Assembly: GCF_000364705.1 (NCBI RefSeq)
Contig: NZ_AQOH01000312.1
Span: 1-64,000, forward strand
DNA: 64,000 nucleotides
DNA from: Pseudomonas fuscovaginae SE-1
GTDB lineage: Bacteria > Pseudomonadota > Gammaproteobacteria > Pseudomonadales > Pseudomonadaceae
Reading direction: 5' to 3'
Position 1 is the first letter of the stretch, and each line of letters begins with the position of its first letter. Below, piece after piece: positions 7,341 through 15,632 of the stretch. The notes under the pieces are model-generated. The model had not been told where the DNA came from. It ran no database searches and saw only the letters and a list, made by a program, of their open reading frames with translations. The position numbers and the translations under genes are program-made.

Positions 7341-9574
7341 CAGTCACCTCCATCGGTCAGGGCCGTACCGCGCCGTGCGGCAAGGGGGTCGGCCAACATC
7401 ATCGGCACGAATTGCGCCTGCATTTGTTGCATCACGGTATCGGCCAACTGTCGGGCAGTGGCCTGGTCCAGGCCGTTGATCTGGATCACCGGGGCAAAAG
7501 TGACCTGGCGGTTGTCCGCAGGCTTGGTGGTCAGCTCACTGCTGACCGCCACCGGCACCGGCAAGCGGTCGCCAGGAGCACTGATCCTGTCACCCAGCTT
7601 GTCGCCCAGCCATGAGCCGAGATCGCTGCCGGCTATGCCTCCGAGCACGCCGCCCAAGGCACCGCCAATGGCCGTGCCGATACCTGGAAAAATCAGCGTG
7701 CCGAGAGCAGCGCCCGCCGACGCACCGGCAGAGGCGCCGGCCCAACCGCCACCGGCCGCGCCAACGCCGCTGAGCATCGATCTGGTATCGCCATCGCGTA
7801 CCGCGTCGAATACCTGCATGCCGGCATCCATCACTCGCAGGGGGCCCGGCAGGCGACCACGCAAGGAGCGGGTTGCGGCCCTGCGGCGCCCACCGGGTGT
7901 CGGTGAGAGTGTGTTGATCGGGCGCGTCCCGGCAAACCCCAGCGTCAGTGAGGTGCCCCTGGCCGGACCGGTCGGCGGCTTACGCCGTGAATCCGGAGGC
8001 GGAGCCACTTTTCGGTTGGGCTGCGTCTTTTTCTGAACCTTGATATCGAGTTTGCCCTGGGACTGGTTTCGAGGTTTCTTCGGGGATCTGATCGTGGCAT
8101 TACGGACCTTGGGGCCGCCTTTGCTCCGGCGGTTGCGTCGGTTCGGACGGCGAGAACGCTGCCCGGACGAACCGCCCTTGCCCTTCCTTTCGGGCCGCAA
8201 CTGTCTGCCGATACGCCGATTGATCGCCGCCGCCGCTGTCTCCAGACCATTGGCGAGCATCGCCCCGGCCAGGGCCTTTAGCCCCACAGCCGTCAAGGCA
8301 ACGACGGCGGCAGTCGCCGCCACCGCCAGCTTGGGCATGCTTTCGGCCAATCCACTCAAGCCGTTGACCAGCTCTCCCAGCGGTACCAACACCCCTTCAA
8401 CCACAGGCGCAAAGGCATTGCCCAGCGTCGTGGAGAAGCGACCCAGGCTCGCCGAGAACTGGCTCCAGTGGCCCGACAAGGAATCCCCACCCTGCTCAGC
8501 CGCCTGGTTCAGGGCACTCTTGTCCCCCAGTACGGAACTCGCATAACGCCCCTTGTCGGCAACCTGGGCAAACGCCGTCTGCAACGGTGCCGGATCCTTA
8601 AGCAGCGGAAGCAGTTGCTCGTCATTGCCGAACAGGCTTTTGGCCAAACCGCCCTGCCTGTCGGCAGCAACGTTGCCCAGGGCCACGAGCAGGGAGGCCG
8701 TCGCAGCCACCGCATCGTGCTTCATCGCCTCGGACAACCCGTTGCGATCCAACCCGAGCTCGGCAAACGCGGCCTGCTGCTCCAGGGAGGCCTGAGGGCC
8801 CAGGGCAGCGCCGAGTGTCTTCAAGCTCCCGGTCGCCTGCTCCTTGTTCAGGCCGGCCTGCAAAAGCACGGCCGAAAACGCCGCCGTCTGTTCTGCTGAG
8901 AAACCGGCCTCGGCAGTGACGCTACCCGCTTGGCGAACGACCGCGCCGATATCCGTCGGCATGACCCCGAACTTCTGCGCCAGCAGGCTCGACGCATCCG
9001 CCAGATCCCGCACCTGAGCCTGATTGAGTTTCAAATCGGTGCGCCAACCGGCCATCAGTTCGCCGGACTGTTCGGCATCGATACGAAACGCCGAGGCCAT
9101 AAGCGCGGCATCTCGAGTAAAACTCAGCACGGCTTCGCGCCGCTCGCCGGGATCGTCCAGCGCCTTGCCGATACCCGCCGTAACCGCGCCCCGTTCCACC
9201 TTCGCCAGGTCCACGGCGCTGATGCCCCTGGCGGCCAAAGGACGCTCGCTGGCCATCTTCAGATTGGCTTGCGACAGGGCTTCACGCTCGGTGCGCTCAA
9301 GCTTCATCACCACGGCCAGGTCGGCCATTGCCGTGTCCAGCGAGATCGCCGACTGCAGCACGTGTGGTGGCTTGCGCTCATCACCCGATGCGGTTTTGCC
9401 CGCAGCGGCCGTCGGCGCCGGTAGCGCACGGGAGGCGATCAGCGAGGTATTCAGCGACTCGATCGCCGTGCGCAACTGCCGTTGTTCGGCGGTCAACAGC
9501 GCCATCTGGGTACCGAGTGACGGATCGAGCCTGGCCCAGGGGTTGGGCAACCAGGCAATGCTATCTTGTGCCAT
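7340..9574 (-). CDS. Tail tape measure protein (P2 gpT-like)
   Basis: A protein of 744 residues. Residues 1-430 are helical, with a TP901-type tape-measure core (KVERGAVTAGIGKALDD, QAGSVTAEAGFSAEQTAAF, FGNDEQLLPLL). A hydrophobic stretch follows at about 395-435. Then comes a roughly 120-residue, very basic Arg/Lys/Pro-rich low-complexity segment (about 448-575) and an Ala/Gly-rich hydrophobic C-terminal part (about 600-665, GAAGGGWAGASAGASAGAAL). The ATG follows a GAGGAG site placed over the E' stop codon. It sits between E/E' and U as in R-pyocins. The basic insert is odd for a particle with no DNA. Confidence 0.9.
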   Translation of the reverse strand: MAQDSIAWLPNPWARLDPSLGTQMALLTAEQRQLRTAIESLNTSLIASRALPAPTAAAGKTASGDERKPPHVLQSAISLDTAMADLAVVMKLERTEREALSQANLKMASERPLAARGISAVDLAKVERGAVTAGIGKALDDPGERREAVLSFTRDAALMASAFRIDAEQSGELMAGWRTDLKLNQAQVRDLADASSLLAQKFGVMPTDIGAVVRQAGSVTAEAGFSAEQTAAFSAVLLQAGLNKEQATGSLKTLGAALGPQASLEQQAAFAELGLDRNGLSEAMKHDAVAATASLLVALGNVAADRQGGLAKSLFGNDEQLLPLLKDPAPLQTAFAQVADKGRYASSVLGDKSALNQAAEQGGDSLSGHWSQFSASLGRFSTTLGNAFAPVVEGVLVPLGELVNGLSGLAESMPKLAVAATAAVVALTAVGLKALAGAMLANGLETAAAAINRRIGRQLRPERKGKGGSSGQRSRRPNRRNRRSKGGPKVRNATIRSPKKPRNQSQGKLDIKVQKKTQPNRKVAPPPDSRRKPPTGPARGTSLTLGFAGTRPINTLSPTPGGRRRAATRSLRGRLPGPLRVMDAGMQVFDAVRDGDTRSMLSGVGAAGGGWAGASAGASAGAALGTLIFPGIGTAIGGALGGVLGGIAGSDLGSWLGDKLGDRISAPGDRLPVPVAVSSELTTKPADNRQVTFAPVIQINGLDQATARQLADTVMQQMQAQFVPMMLADPLAARRGTALTDGGD

Positions 9575-9580
9575 CCGGCG

Positions 9581-10293
9581 CTACTCCTCTTTCAACCCCA
9601 GGCGTGCCACCGCTATGTCGTAGCGGCGCAACGCCTTCGCGGCGTCCCATTCGAGGATCTCCGCCTCGCTCGCCAGGTAGACGAGCGGCACGATATCGAG
9701 GATTACCTCGATGTCGCGCTCTGAAAGAAGGCCGCCGGTTTGTTTAAAAAATCGTCGATACGCACCTGCAACTGGGTCCAGTCAGGCACGGTGAGATGGG
9801 CCAGGTCCGGAATCATCAAGCCGGTGCAATGGGCGGTGATGAACTCGGCCCGTTCCTTGGCCGTCTTCAGCGTCTTCATGACCTTGGTCGCCCTCAGTGC
9901 GGGCATCTCCAGGGTCAGCGAACTGACGCTACGTCCGCCCAGGTCCAGAGGTTGCAGCAACGGTATCTGGTCCGGGCCGTTGTCCAGGTCAGCGTCCCGC
10001 AGCTCAGCGGCCTGCTCCAGGAAGTAACGCGTCGGACGCGTAGACATGTCGTGCACGTACTGGGCGATGCTCACGTAATCCGGACGCTTGAGCTGGTCGA
10101 GCACCTTGTCCGAAAGGCCGGTCGCGAGCTTGGCCAGTTCGAAGAACTGATCGTCTTCATCTTCGCCGGCACGCGCCAGGGCTTCCTTCTGCGCCGCATA
10201 GAACAAAGGCTTGAGCTGGATCTGCTCGATCTGCGAACCGTCATCGGCGGTAATCGGTGACAGCAGGCGATGCTTGGGGGGCATCCAGGACAT
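9581..10293 (-). CDS. Tail assembly chaperone E+E', predicted -1 frameshift product
   Basis: Slippage -1 on TTTAAAC joins the first 184 residues of E to 53 more (beginning QTGGLLSERDIEVILDIVPL and ending ARLGLKEE), finishing at the TAG 9583-9581. The 237-residue product corresponds to P2 E+E', which is known to arise by -1 frameshifting. The extension has no start codon or ribosome site of its own and stops 6 bases before the tape-measure ATG. The heptamer and the open frame are visible; the slippage is inferred from the family. Confidence 0.85.
9703..10293 (-). CDS. Tail assembly chaperone E (P2 gpE-like)
   Basis: A protein of 196 residues starting MSWMPPKHRLLSPITADDGS, a Pseudomonas tailocin version of the 'phage tail assembly protein' (mitochondrial-carrier-like DUF/gpE class). 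It contains LKPLFYAAQKEALARAGEDE and ends FFQSATSR. GAGGAG precedes the ATG. It lies between tube (FII) and tape measure (T), the position of P2 E. The ORF contains a -1 slippery heptamer 12 codons before its stop, so this is the unshifted product. Confidence 0.85.
   Translation of the reverse strand: MSWMPPKHRLLSPITADDGSQIEQIQLKPLFYAAQKEALARAGEDEDDQFFELAKLATGLSDKVLDQLKRPDYVSIAQYVHDMSTRPTRYFLEQAAELRDADLDNGPDQIPLLQPLDLGGRSVSSLTLEMPALRATKVMKTLKTAKERAEFITAHCTGLMIPDLAHLTVPDWTQLQVRIDDFLNKPAAFFQSATSR
9742..9748 (-). other. Predicted -1 ribosomal frameshift heptamer T TTA AAC
   Basis: Zero-frame codons are GAT TTT TTA AAC AAA. T-TTA-AAC is a textbook X-XXY-YYZ slippery heptamer, the same sequence used by coronaviruses. 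It differs from the T-rich heptamer TTTTTTG that I recall for P2 itself. After slippage, reading continues CAA ACC GGC through 53 codons. Confidence 0.85.
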
Positions 10294-10379
10294 GTAGTGA
10301 ACTCCTCGAAGACGGATGGGGCCGCCTGCGACGCCATGGAGCGGGTCGCGGCAGCCGATGGAAAGCCGCGAAGAGCGGC

Positions 10380-10886
10380 TCAGGGCATCAGCACGGCACG
10401 GCGTGCACTGCCCAGGATGTCCACGCCGTTGAGCACGAACTTCTGCGTGCGCACATCGACATCGATCACCGGGACGCCGTTTTCCAGGCGGTTGTAGGTA
10501 CGGCAGGAAAACTCGAGGGTGGTCTTGGGCTTGTCGCCCATTTTCAGGGTGCCTTCCTCGAGGGATTTCAGCTTGCCGCCAACGGTGTGGTAGACGAAGT
10601 AGGTGTTGCCATCCTGGTCCTGGCCCGCCTCGCGGACATTGAGCAGGATGTCCTCGCCCACGGTCACGCCCAGTGCCAGCATCAGCTCGGGGCCAGCGCC
10701 CTGCAGCTCCAGCTTGGCGGTCAGCGGCTTGCCGCTCTTGGCCATCTCCTCGCCGATGAAGCGCCCGCCTTGCATGGTCTCCATCTCGAACTCGATCTTC
10801 GGCGGGCTGAACGTTTCCACGGTGGCCGACAGCGGCAGGCCTTGGAGGGTGGCCGCAATGGCCTGTCTTACGCGGTTGGTAAACAT
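10380..10886 (-). CDS. Major tail tube protein (P2 FII-like)
   Basis: A protein of 168 residues (P2 FII is about 172), starting MFTNRVRQAIAATLQGLPLS. Family features are FSPPKIEFEMETMQGGRF, the Y-VGGKLK--EEGTLKMGDKPK segment and CRTYN-LENGVPVIDVDV. It forms the inner tube inside the FI sheath. It starts at the last base of the sheath gene (TAATG overlap). It is unrelated to the Mu-type tube at 2278-2625. Confidence 0.95.
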   Translation of the reverse strand: MFTNRVRQAIAATLQGLPLSATVETFSPPKIEFEMETMQGGRFIGEEMAKSGKPLTAKLELQGAGPELMLALGVTVGEDILLNVREAGQDQDGNTYFVYHTVGGKLKSLEEGTLKMGDKPKTTLEFSCRTYNRLENGVPVIDVDVRTQKFVLNGVDILGSARRAVLMP

Positions 10887-12052
10887 TAGAGGACGTCCTC
10901 CAGGAACTGTTCGATGATTTCATCGCGGGCGTTGAGCTGGTAAACCATGTGCTCGTTCGGGGCGTAGCGGCCGTAGTCGATAACCACGAACCAGGTGCCG
11001 TTCTTGTACTTCTCGACGCTGTTCAGCTCGGGATGCAGGTAGACGCTGCCGCCCGGGATGGTTTCGTCGGCCACCAGGGTCTGCAGCCAGTCGTTGATGC
11101 GCTTGACCTCCTGTTCCATGAAGGACTTGGTGAGGTTGCGCGCCATGGCTTTCTGGCCGGCCTTGACCAGCTTGCGGCTGATGGCATCCTCCAGGCCGAC
11201 GTAGCTGATGAACTTGCCGGTGACCGAGCGGTTGCCCAGCAGGGAGAAGCCGCCGAGCACGGTGCGGGCGTAGTAGCTGACACCGTAGCGGTTGAGCAGG
11301 TCGCCCTCGGTGGAGGTGTCGAGAATGTTGTATTCGACGACGCGGGACACGTCCTCGGCGAAGGTCACCTGGTTGCCCGGGCTTTCCCACTGCTTGACCT
11401 TGGCCAAGGCGGCGATGGCCAGGCTCGACGGTGCCAGGAACACGTTCTTCTTCGCCGCCTTGGAGTAGACGGCCGGCAGGTTGTGCACCAGCAGGCAACG
11501 GTCGAAGCCCAGCTCGGCACCGCCCAGTTCCTTGCTGTAGGCCACCTGGTCGGCGACCGGGGCATCCTTGCCATCGAGCACCACGCGGGCCTTGATGCGC
11601 TTGCCGAAGGCGGCGAACTCGCCGGCAACGGCCTTGGAGCCGGTGAAGCCCGGCGCACCGATGATGGTCAGGTCCTCGGGGACGCTGCCCAGGGCAGCCA
11701 GGCCCAGCTTGCGGCCGGTGGCCGGATCTTCGCCGCCGATCACGTTGTTCAGGGTATCGGCTGGGGTCGCGCCCTCTTCGACGATGACCACGTAGACCGG
11801 TACCTTGACCACTTTCAGGATCTGGTACACCGCCTGGAACAGGGTGCCGGCTTCGGCGCCGGTGGGGTCCAGCTGTGCCTGGGTGGTGAAGCTGTTCAGC
11901 CGCAGCGGGGTGTTGCGCGGCAGCAGGGCGCTGGCGTTCGGCGCGGTGCCGACCAGGCCGATGACGTTGTCGCCCAGGCCACCCATGGCCTCCGGCGATT
12001 CGGTGGCATTGACGGTGATGCCGTTGTGCTCGAAGTTCAAAACCTCAGCCAT
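10886..12052 (-). CDS. Tail sheath protein (P2 FI / R-pyocin type)
   Basis: A protein of 388 residues, the length of P2 FI and R-pyocin sheaths, starting MAEVLNFEHNGITVNATESP. Key blocks are VIGLVGTAPNA, FDRCLLVHNLPAVYS, the central EDVSRVVEYNILDTSTEGDL-NRYGVSYYAR, and the C-terminal assembly region SFMEQEVKRINDWLQTLV with GTWFVVIDYGRYAPNEHM. It is the contractile sheath of the R-pyocin-like particle. It overlaps the tube gene start. Confidence 0.96.
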   Translation of the reverse strand: MAEVLNFEHNGITVNATESPEAMGGLGDNVIGLVGTAPNASALLPRNTPLRLNSFTTQAQLDPTGAEAGTLFQAVYQILKVVKVPVYVVIVEEGATPADTLNNVIGGEDPATGRKLGLAALGSVPEDLTIIGAPGFTGSKAVAGEFAAFGKRIKARVVLDGKDAPVADQVAYSKELGGAELGFDRCLLVHNLPAVYSKAAKKNVFLAPSSLAIAALAKVKQWESPGNQVTFAEDVSRVVEYNILDTSTEGDLLNRYGVSYYARTVLGGFSLLGNRSVTGKFISYVGLEDAISRKLVKAGQKAMARNLTKSFMEQEVKRINDWLQTLVADETIPGGSVYLHPELNSVEKYKNGTWFVVIDYGRYAPNEHMVYQLNARDEIIEQFLEDVL

Positions 12053-12054
12053 GG

Positions 12055-12252
12055 TTATTCTACCTTCCGGGTGGCGGCCTTCTTGGCCGGTTGGGTGTTC
12101 TGGGCCAGGACGCTGGACAGCTCCAGGCGCCCGGCGCTACGCAGCGCACTGGCCTCGACATCGAGCAGCTCAAGCTCCTGGCCGACGCTCGACCAGTGCC
12201 CGCCCCCGGTGGGGAACGGCACGATGACGGTGTATTTCTGGCGGTTGGACAT
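12055..12252 (-). CDS. Small conserved tailocin protein of unknown function
   Basis: A protein of 65 residues starting MSNRQKYTVIVPFPTGGGHW, with a Lys/Ala-rich tail (PAKKAATRKVE). I do not recognise a domain. GGAGAAATTCGCAA provides a ribosome site, and the ORF ends 2 bases before the FI sheath ATG, which supports a real, coupled gene. It is the first gene after the terminator, so it probably opens the sheath-tube-tape transcription unit. It may be a small structural or assembly protein. Confidence 0.7.
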   Translation of the reverse strand: MSNRQKYTVIVPFPTGGGHWSSVGQELELLDVEASALRSAGRLELSSVLAQNTQPAKKAATRKVE

Positions 12253-12281
12253 TTGCGAATTTCTCCAGACGCAAAACACGA

Positions 12282-12300
12282 AAGCCCCGGGGTCGGGGCT
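12282..12300 (-). terminator. GC-rich hairpin upstream of the sheath unit
   Basis: AGCCCCG at 12283-12289 pairs with CGGGGCT at 12294-12300. On the minus strand it is followed by TTTCGTGTTTT. It stands next to a stronger terminator and may be a second, weaker one. Confidence 0.5.
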
Positions 12301-12311
12301 GTGTGCAGGCG

Positions 12312-12334
12312 AAAAAAAACCGCTTTCGCGGCGG
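12312..12334 (-). terminator. Intrinsic terminator after the fiber chaperone gene
   Basis: On the minus strand CCGC-GAAA-GCGG (12331-12320) is followed by eight T (12319-12312). This GNRA-looped hairpin and T-run end the holin-to-fiber unit just before the sheath genes. It probably lowers expression of, or separates, the sheath-tube unit. The opposite strand has no matching T-run. Confidence 0.8.
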
Positions 12335-12338
12335 TGTA

Positions 12339-12575
12339 TTACTTCAGGAATACGGGCTTTTCAGGCCAGACGATATCGTCTGGGTTATCTCCCTGGTCTG
12401 GAATATCACGCAAATGCTGGCGATAGGCAGTCAATGCAACTCGCTCGCTGTCAGCCAACGGATAATCGGCCATCAAGGCATAGTCGCTTGATGCAAGATC
12501 AACATCACGCGCTTCCCGGATCAACTCCCATTTGATAATGGGGTGAAGAGAAGGTGTTTGAAAAATGGGCTTCAT
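12339..12575 (-). CDS. Tail fiber assembly chaperone-like protein (Phage_tail_APC type)
   Basis: A protein of 78 residues starting MKPIFQTPSLHPIIKWELIR. It carries the family pattern R-ARD--L--SDYALMADYPL (equivalent to 'LL--TDWT-LPD-PL'), then ALTAYRQHLRDIP and the terminal WPEKPVF. Such proteins are encoded directly after tail fibers and help them fold or attach. AAGGAGTTTTC precedes the ATG. It lies in the AT-richer fiber block and was probably exchanged together with the fiber. Confidence 0.8.
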   Translation of the reverse strand: MKPIFQTPSLHPIIKWELIREARDVDLASSDYALMADYPLADSERVALTAYRQHLRDIPDQGDNPDDIVWPEKPVFLK

Positions 12576-12590
12576 GAAAACTCCTTAACC

Positions 12591-13346
12591 TTACGAACTC
12601 ATCGCCAACATTGTTCCCCAATCTCCAGGGTGCGTCACAACACCTGTGCAGGCACCTGCCAGCATGACTTCAAGAACGCCAGTGGGAGAGGTACGCATAG
12701 GATGCAGGTGGTAGTAAACACCAAAGATCTTTGTAGGAACGATGATCGAGGAGCACCAACGCCACTTACCGATCTCTGTCCCGACCGCCCAAGCGCCCGA
12801 CACACCGCCTTCCAACACTCGCACAAAGGCACCAATCGTCAGGTAGGAGTTCTGTGGCACGGCTGCAGCACCAGCGGAAACGGCACTGTCTGAAGCATAG
12901 GGGAAAGCAAGATAGGGGCTGGCGGAAGCAATGCTCCATTTCATCTGCCAGACATGAGCGGGTGTCCGCCAATAATCGGATGCACGGATATCAAAGTCGG
13001 GGAACTGTTCACGCACATCTGCCTGGACCTTGAGCAGAAATTCAACATCCGGTGCAGGCCTCCCTGTCGCCTGGGATGTGGTTGTAATACTGCGCAATTT
13101 GGTTACAGTGATATCCTGGTGAACACCCCAACCATCAATCATCGTTCCCGCTGCATTCGGCGCCAGGATAAAATTCTTGGTTGCCAACAACCGCGGCAAC
13201 CGATTCTTGAGATCATCAAGCTGATGTTCATAGGACTGACGTGCAGCTGTCAGAGCATTATCGATATCACCTATCTTACTATTAACCGTATTGGTCAGAT
13301 TATTCGCTGCGCTCACCAACGAGGCAATTTGCTGTTCAGTACTCAA
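12591..13346 (-). CDS. Short tail fiber/receptor-binding protein, putative
   Basis: A protein of 251 residues starting at TTG with AAGGA about 9 bases upstream. The N-terminal 55 residues (STEQQIASLVSAANNLTNTV...) are a polar coiled coil of trimeric-fiber type. The rest, with DGWGVHQDITVTKLRSI and a Gly/Ala/Trp-rich C-terminus, is not recognised. Position after the tail-collar gene and before the chaperone marks it as the host-recognition protein. The DNA is clearly AT-richer than its surroundings (52 of 120 GC at 13201-13320), a sign of horizontal exchange of specificity. It is far shorter than the roughly 700-residue R-pyocin fiber. Confidence 0.7.
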   Translation of the reverse strand: MSTEQQIASLVSAANNLTNTVNSKIGDIDNALTAARQSYEHQLDDLKNRLPRLLATKNFILAPNAAGTMIDGWGVHQDITVTKLRSITTTSQATGRPAPDVEFLLKVQADVREQFPDFDIRASDYWRTPAHVWQMKWSIASASPYLAFPYASDSAVSAGAAAVPQNSYLTIGAFVRVLEGGVSGAWAVGTEIGKWRWCSSIIVPTKIFGVYYHLHPMRTSPTGVLEVMLAGACTGVVTHPGDWGTMLAMSS

Positions 13347-13378
13347 AATATATTTTCCTTATGTTAATCGAATAACTT

Positions 13379-13921
13379 TCAGGATGACACCGCTCGCTTT
13401 TCAATTTCCATAACTCGAAACAAGAGCCCAAGCTGTCGCGCCATACTATCGACACTTGCAGCAGAAAGAGTCGCCAACTCTTCCACCATCAAGATGTTGA
13501 GGTTTTCAGACCCGACAACTACCGTCACACTGTTTCGTGGAAGAGCGGATATATCCAGCGTGAATTTTTGCAGCACACGGGCCGCCGCCGCCTTGTAGGT
13601 CAGCAAGGTGCCCGCCTCCGAATACACCGCCAGCAAGGTGCCGCTGGCGAGGTAGAAGCCGAACTCGCCGATTTCATATTCGTCAGGGCCATCGAACAGC
13701 GCGGCCATACGAAGTTGTTGGGCACCCAGGTCCTCGTAGTCGATGATCGCCACCCGCTGACGCTCGTCGCGCAGGGCGGTCTCGCTACCGTTCGGGTCAT
13801 AGCGCGCGGTCCCGGCGCCAATGTGGGTGATGCTGCCTTTCAAGCCCTGGTTTCTTGCCTGCAGCACTTCAGCCAGGCCGGCGGAAGTGAAGCGAACCAG
13901 GCGCGTAATGTCTTGTGTCAT
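13379..13921 (-). CDS. Tail-collar fiber N-terminal protein (DUF3751-like)
   Basis: A protein of 180 residues starting MTQDITRLVRFTSAGLAEVL. It shows the tail-collar fiber pattern: ITHIGAGTARYDPNGSETAL-DER, the Y-IGEFGFYLASGTLLAVYS block and a beta region LQKFTLDISALPRNSVTVVV. This domain normally forms the baseplate-binding N-terminus of a long fiber. Here it ends at residue 180, and a separate TTG-started gene supplies the presumed receptor-binding part. GC content is normal in the first two thirds and drops towards the 3' end. Confidence 0.78.
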   Translation of the reverse strand: MTQDITRLVRFTSAGLAEVLQARNQGLKGSITHIGAGTARYDPNGSETALRDERQRVAIIDYEDLGAQQLRMAALFDGPDEYEIGEFGFYLASGTLLAVYSEAGTLLTYKAAAARVLQKFTLDISALPRNSVTVVVGSENLNILMVEELATLSAASVDSMARQLGLLFRVMEIEKRAVSS

Positions 13922-13989
13922 GGCTGCGCCTTGAAGTTGTCGTATGTAGGAAGGGGCACCGGCCCCGTCGATCGCGTCTGCCCATCAAC

Positions 13990-14640
13990 TCAAGGCAGTA
14001 CCGCACTGAGGAAAAGCTCGCCGTCGCCGAATGGCTGATGAGTGCCACTGCCGATACCCAGCGCCGCTCGCAGCCTCAGGTCAGGCAACACGCCTTCGAG
14101 GCTGTCGTCGTGGACACTGAGCGGGCTGTCGACAGCAGCAGCGACCTGCACGCCCCCACGGGTTTCATGCACGATGGTGATGGTGCCCAGGTCACGCTCG
14201 CTTTTTGCCGCGTTGATACGGCGAATCAAGCGGTTGTGATCACCGCTCGACCAGGTGCGCCCAATGATTGCCTGCACGTCGAAGGTGTACGGAGTACCTC
14301 GGGGATGCTGCTCGTACCATGCGTAGATGTTCGGCGTGAAGCCCAGCGATTCCACCGCATGACTCAACGCCTTGCGTACACCAGCCTGGCGCTGGATCTG
14401 CCAGGAGAGAGAAACCGTCAGGCGTTTTTCGGTCTCGCTGGCTTGCGCATCCCACTCACTGACACCTCGGTCCGCACCCAGATAGGGCAGGAACCCGACG
14501 GGTGTCTGCAACGGATTCATCAGTTCGGGAAAAGGCGGGACGATGCGCTCGAGCAGTTCGCCGAAGGCCAGGTCGAGGGCCTTTTCCAAGGGCGAGCTGT
14601 TGGCGGGCAACAGGCTGGCGGAGGCTTTTTCTTCCGTCAT
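13990..14640 (-). CDS. Baseplate/tail protein I (P2 gpI-like)
   Basis: A protein of 216 residues starting MTEEKASASLLPANSSPLEK. It shows the Tail_P2_I pattern: ALD-AFGELLERI--P, the P--LPYLGADRGVSEWD motif (usually LPWLA--L-VD-W), and R-LI-R-INAAKSERD near the C-terminus. It joins J in the baseplate wedge and holds the fiber. ATG overlaps the J stop (ATGA). The 68-base gap to the fiber gene holds no other ORF. Confidence 0.93.
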   Translation of the reverse strand: MTEEKASASLLPANSSPLEKALDLAFGELLERIVPPFPELMNPLQTPVGFLPYLGADRGVSEWDAQASETEKRLTVSLSWQIQRQAGVRKALSHAVESLGFTPNIYAWYEQHPRGTPYTFDVQAIIGRTWSSGDHNRLIRRINAAKSERDLGTITIVHETRGGVQVAAAVDSPLSVHDDSLEGVLPDLRLRAALGIGSGTHQPFGDGELFLSAVLP

Positions 14641-15632
14641 AGCGTCAACACCTCAACCTCGACACCCGTGCAATAGGGCGCCTGGAACGCCGTGGTGACG
14701 ATGGGCTCACGCGGTTCGAGAATCTCGACCTGCACCGCGCCGGCACTGTGCAGGGTATAGTCGATCCAGCTCGGCTCGACGCGCCCCTCCAGCCGGTGGC
14801 AGGCCTCGGCATAAGCCTTCAATTGACGGACCGCCGCCAGTTGGGTGAGCCCCGAATCGGGTCCACCATTGATCCTGGCCACCACGCGGATCCTGTAGTC
14901 CTTGATCTCGGCGCCCTGGACGCTCACCAGATCCGTCTCCGGCCTGACATCGGGCCGGGAGAAATGACTGCGCACCCGTTCGAGCAATTCGGCCGACGGC
15001 GTACCATCGCCGCTACGTCCCAACACGGTGACCATCACCTCGCCAGGCGCGGTACGCCGACCGTTGCCGTCCTTGACCTGCGCGGCATAGCCATCCGGGT
15101 CGAAGGTGTAGGTGACCGCCACCACGCCTGGTGAAGTGCCTTGCACCTTGACCGTGGGCCGCTCGCCCAGCGTGAACACCTCACGACGATACTGCATGCG
15201 CGACCCCGCCGCCGGAGCATGGGGCGCCAGGTAGTAACGCAGGCGGGCATCGTCATCACTTTCATGGAGGGGGGGTACCGGCGGGAATGCCGTCGGGTCA
15301 CCCGGGTCCAGCAACTGCCGCTCCAGCCCCATGTCCGCCAGACGCGCATCGAGGTTGCTGCCGGTGGCCCACCAGGCCAGCATCTGCCTGATGCGGGCGT
15401 TGTACTTGCGCTCATGGCTCTGCAGGCGCACGCAGAAGGCCTCGAGGGCCATGGTCAGCAACTCGCTTTCATTCTCAAGGCTGACTTTCAGCTTGGCCGC
15501 ACTGTCGGGGGAGCGGGCACTGACGTACTCGATGACAAAGGTCTTGAACTCGGCAAGCAAGTCCTCGAACACGTCGACATTGACGATCTCCGGCTCCGCC
15601 AGTTGGTTCTGCCCAGGGATCAGCATGCTCAT
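14637..15632 (-). CDS. Baseplate assembly protein J (P2 gpJ-like)
   Basis: A protein of 331 residues starting MSMLIPGQNQLAEPEIVNVD. It fits the Baseplate_J family: ANLDARLADMGLER-like region, DDDARLRYYLAPHAPAAGSR-QYRREV, a VAVTYTFD---YAAQVKDGNGRRTAPGEV-VTVLGRSGDGTP segment and VRSHFSRPDVRPETD-VSVQGAEI. J forms the wedge of the contractile baseplate. The start overlaps the W stop (ATGA). A second ATG two codons later could also be used. Confidence 0.95.
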   Translation of the reverse strand: MSMLIPGQNQLAEPEIVNVDVFEDLLAEFKTFVIEYVSARSPDSAAKLKVSLENESELLTMALEAFCVRLQSHERKYNARIRQMLAWWATGSNLDARLADMGLERQLLDPGDPTAFPPVPPLHESDDDARLRYYLAPHAPAAGSRMQYRREVFTLGERPTVKVQGTSPGVVAVTYTFDPDGYAAQVKDGNGRRTAPGEVMVTVLGRSGDGTPSAELLERVRSHFSRPDVRPETDLVSVQGAEIKDYRIRVVARINGGPDSGLTQLAAVRQLKAYAEACHRLEGRVEPSWIDYTLHSAGAVQVEILEPREPIVTTAFQAPYCTGVEVEVLTL

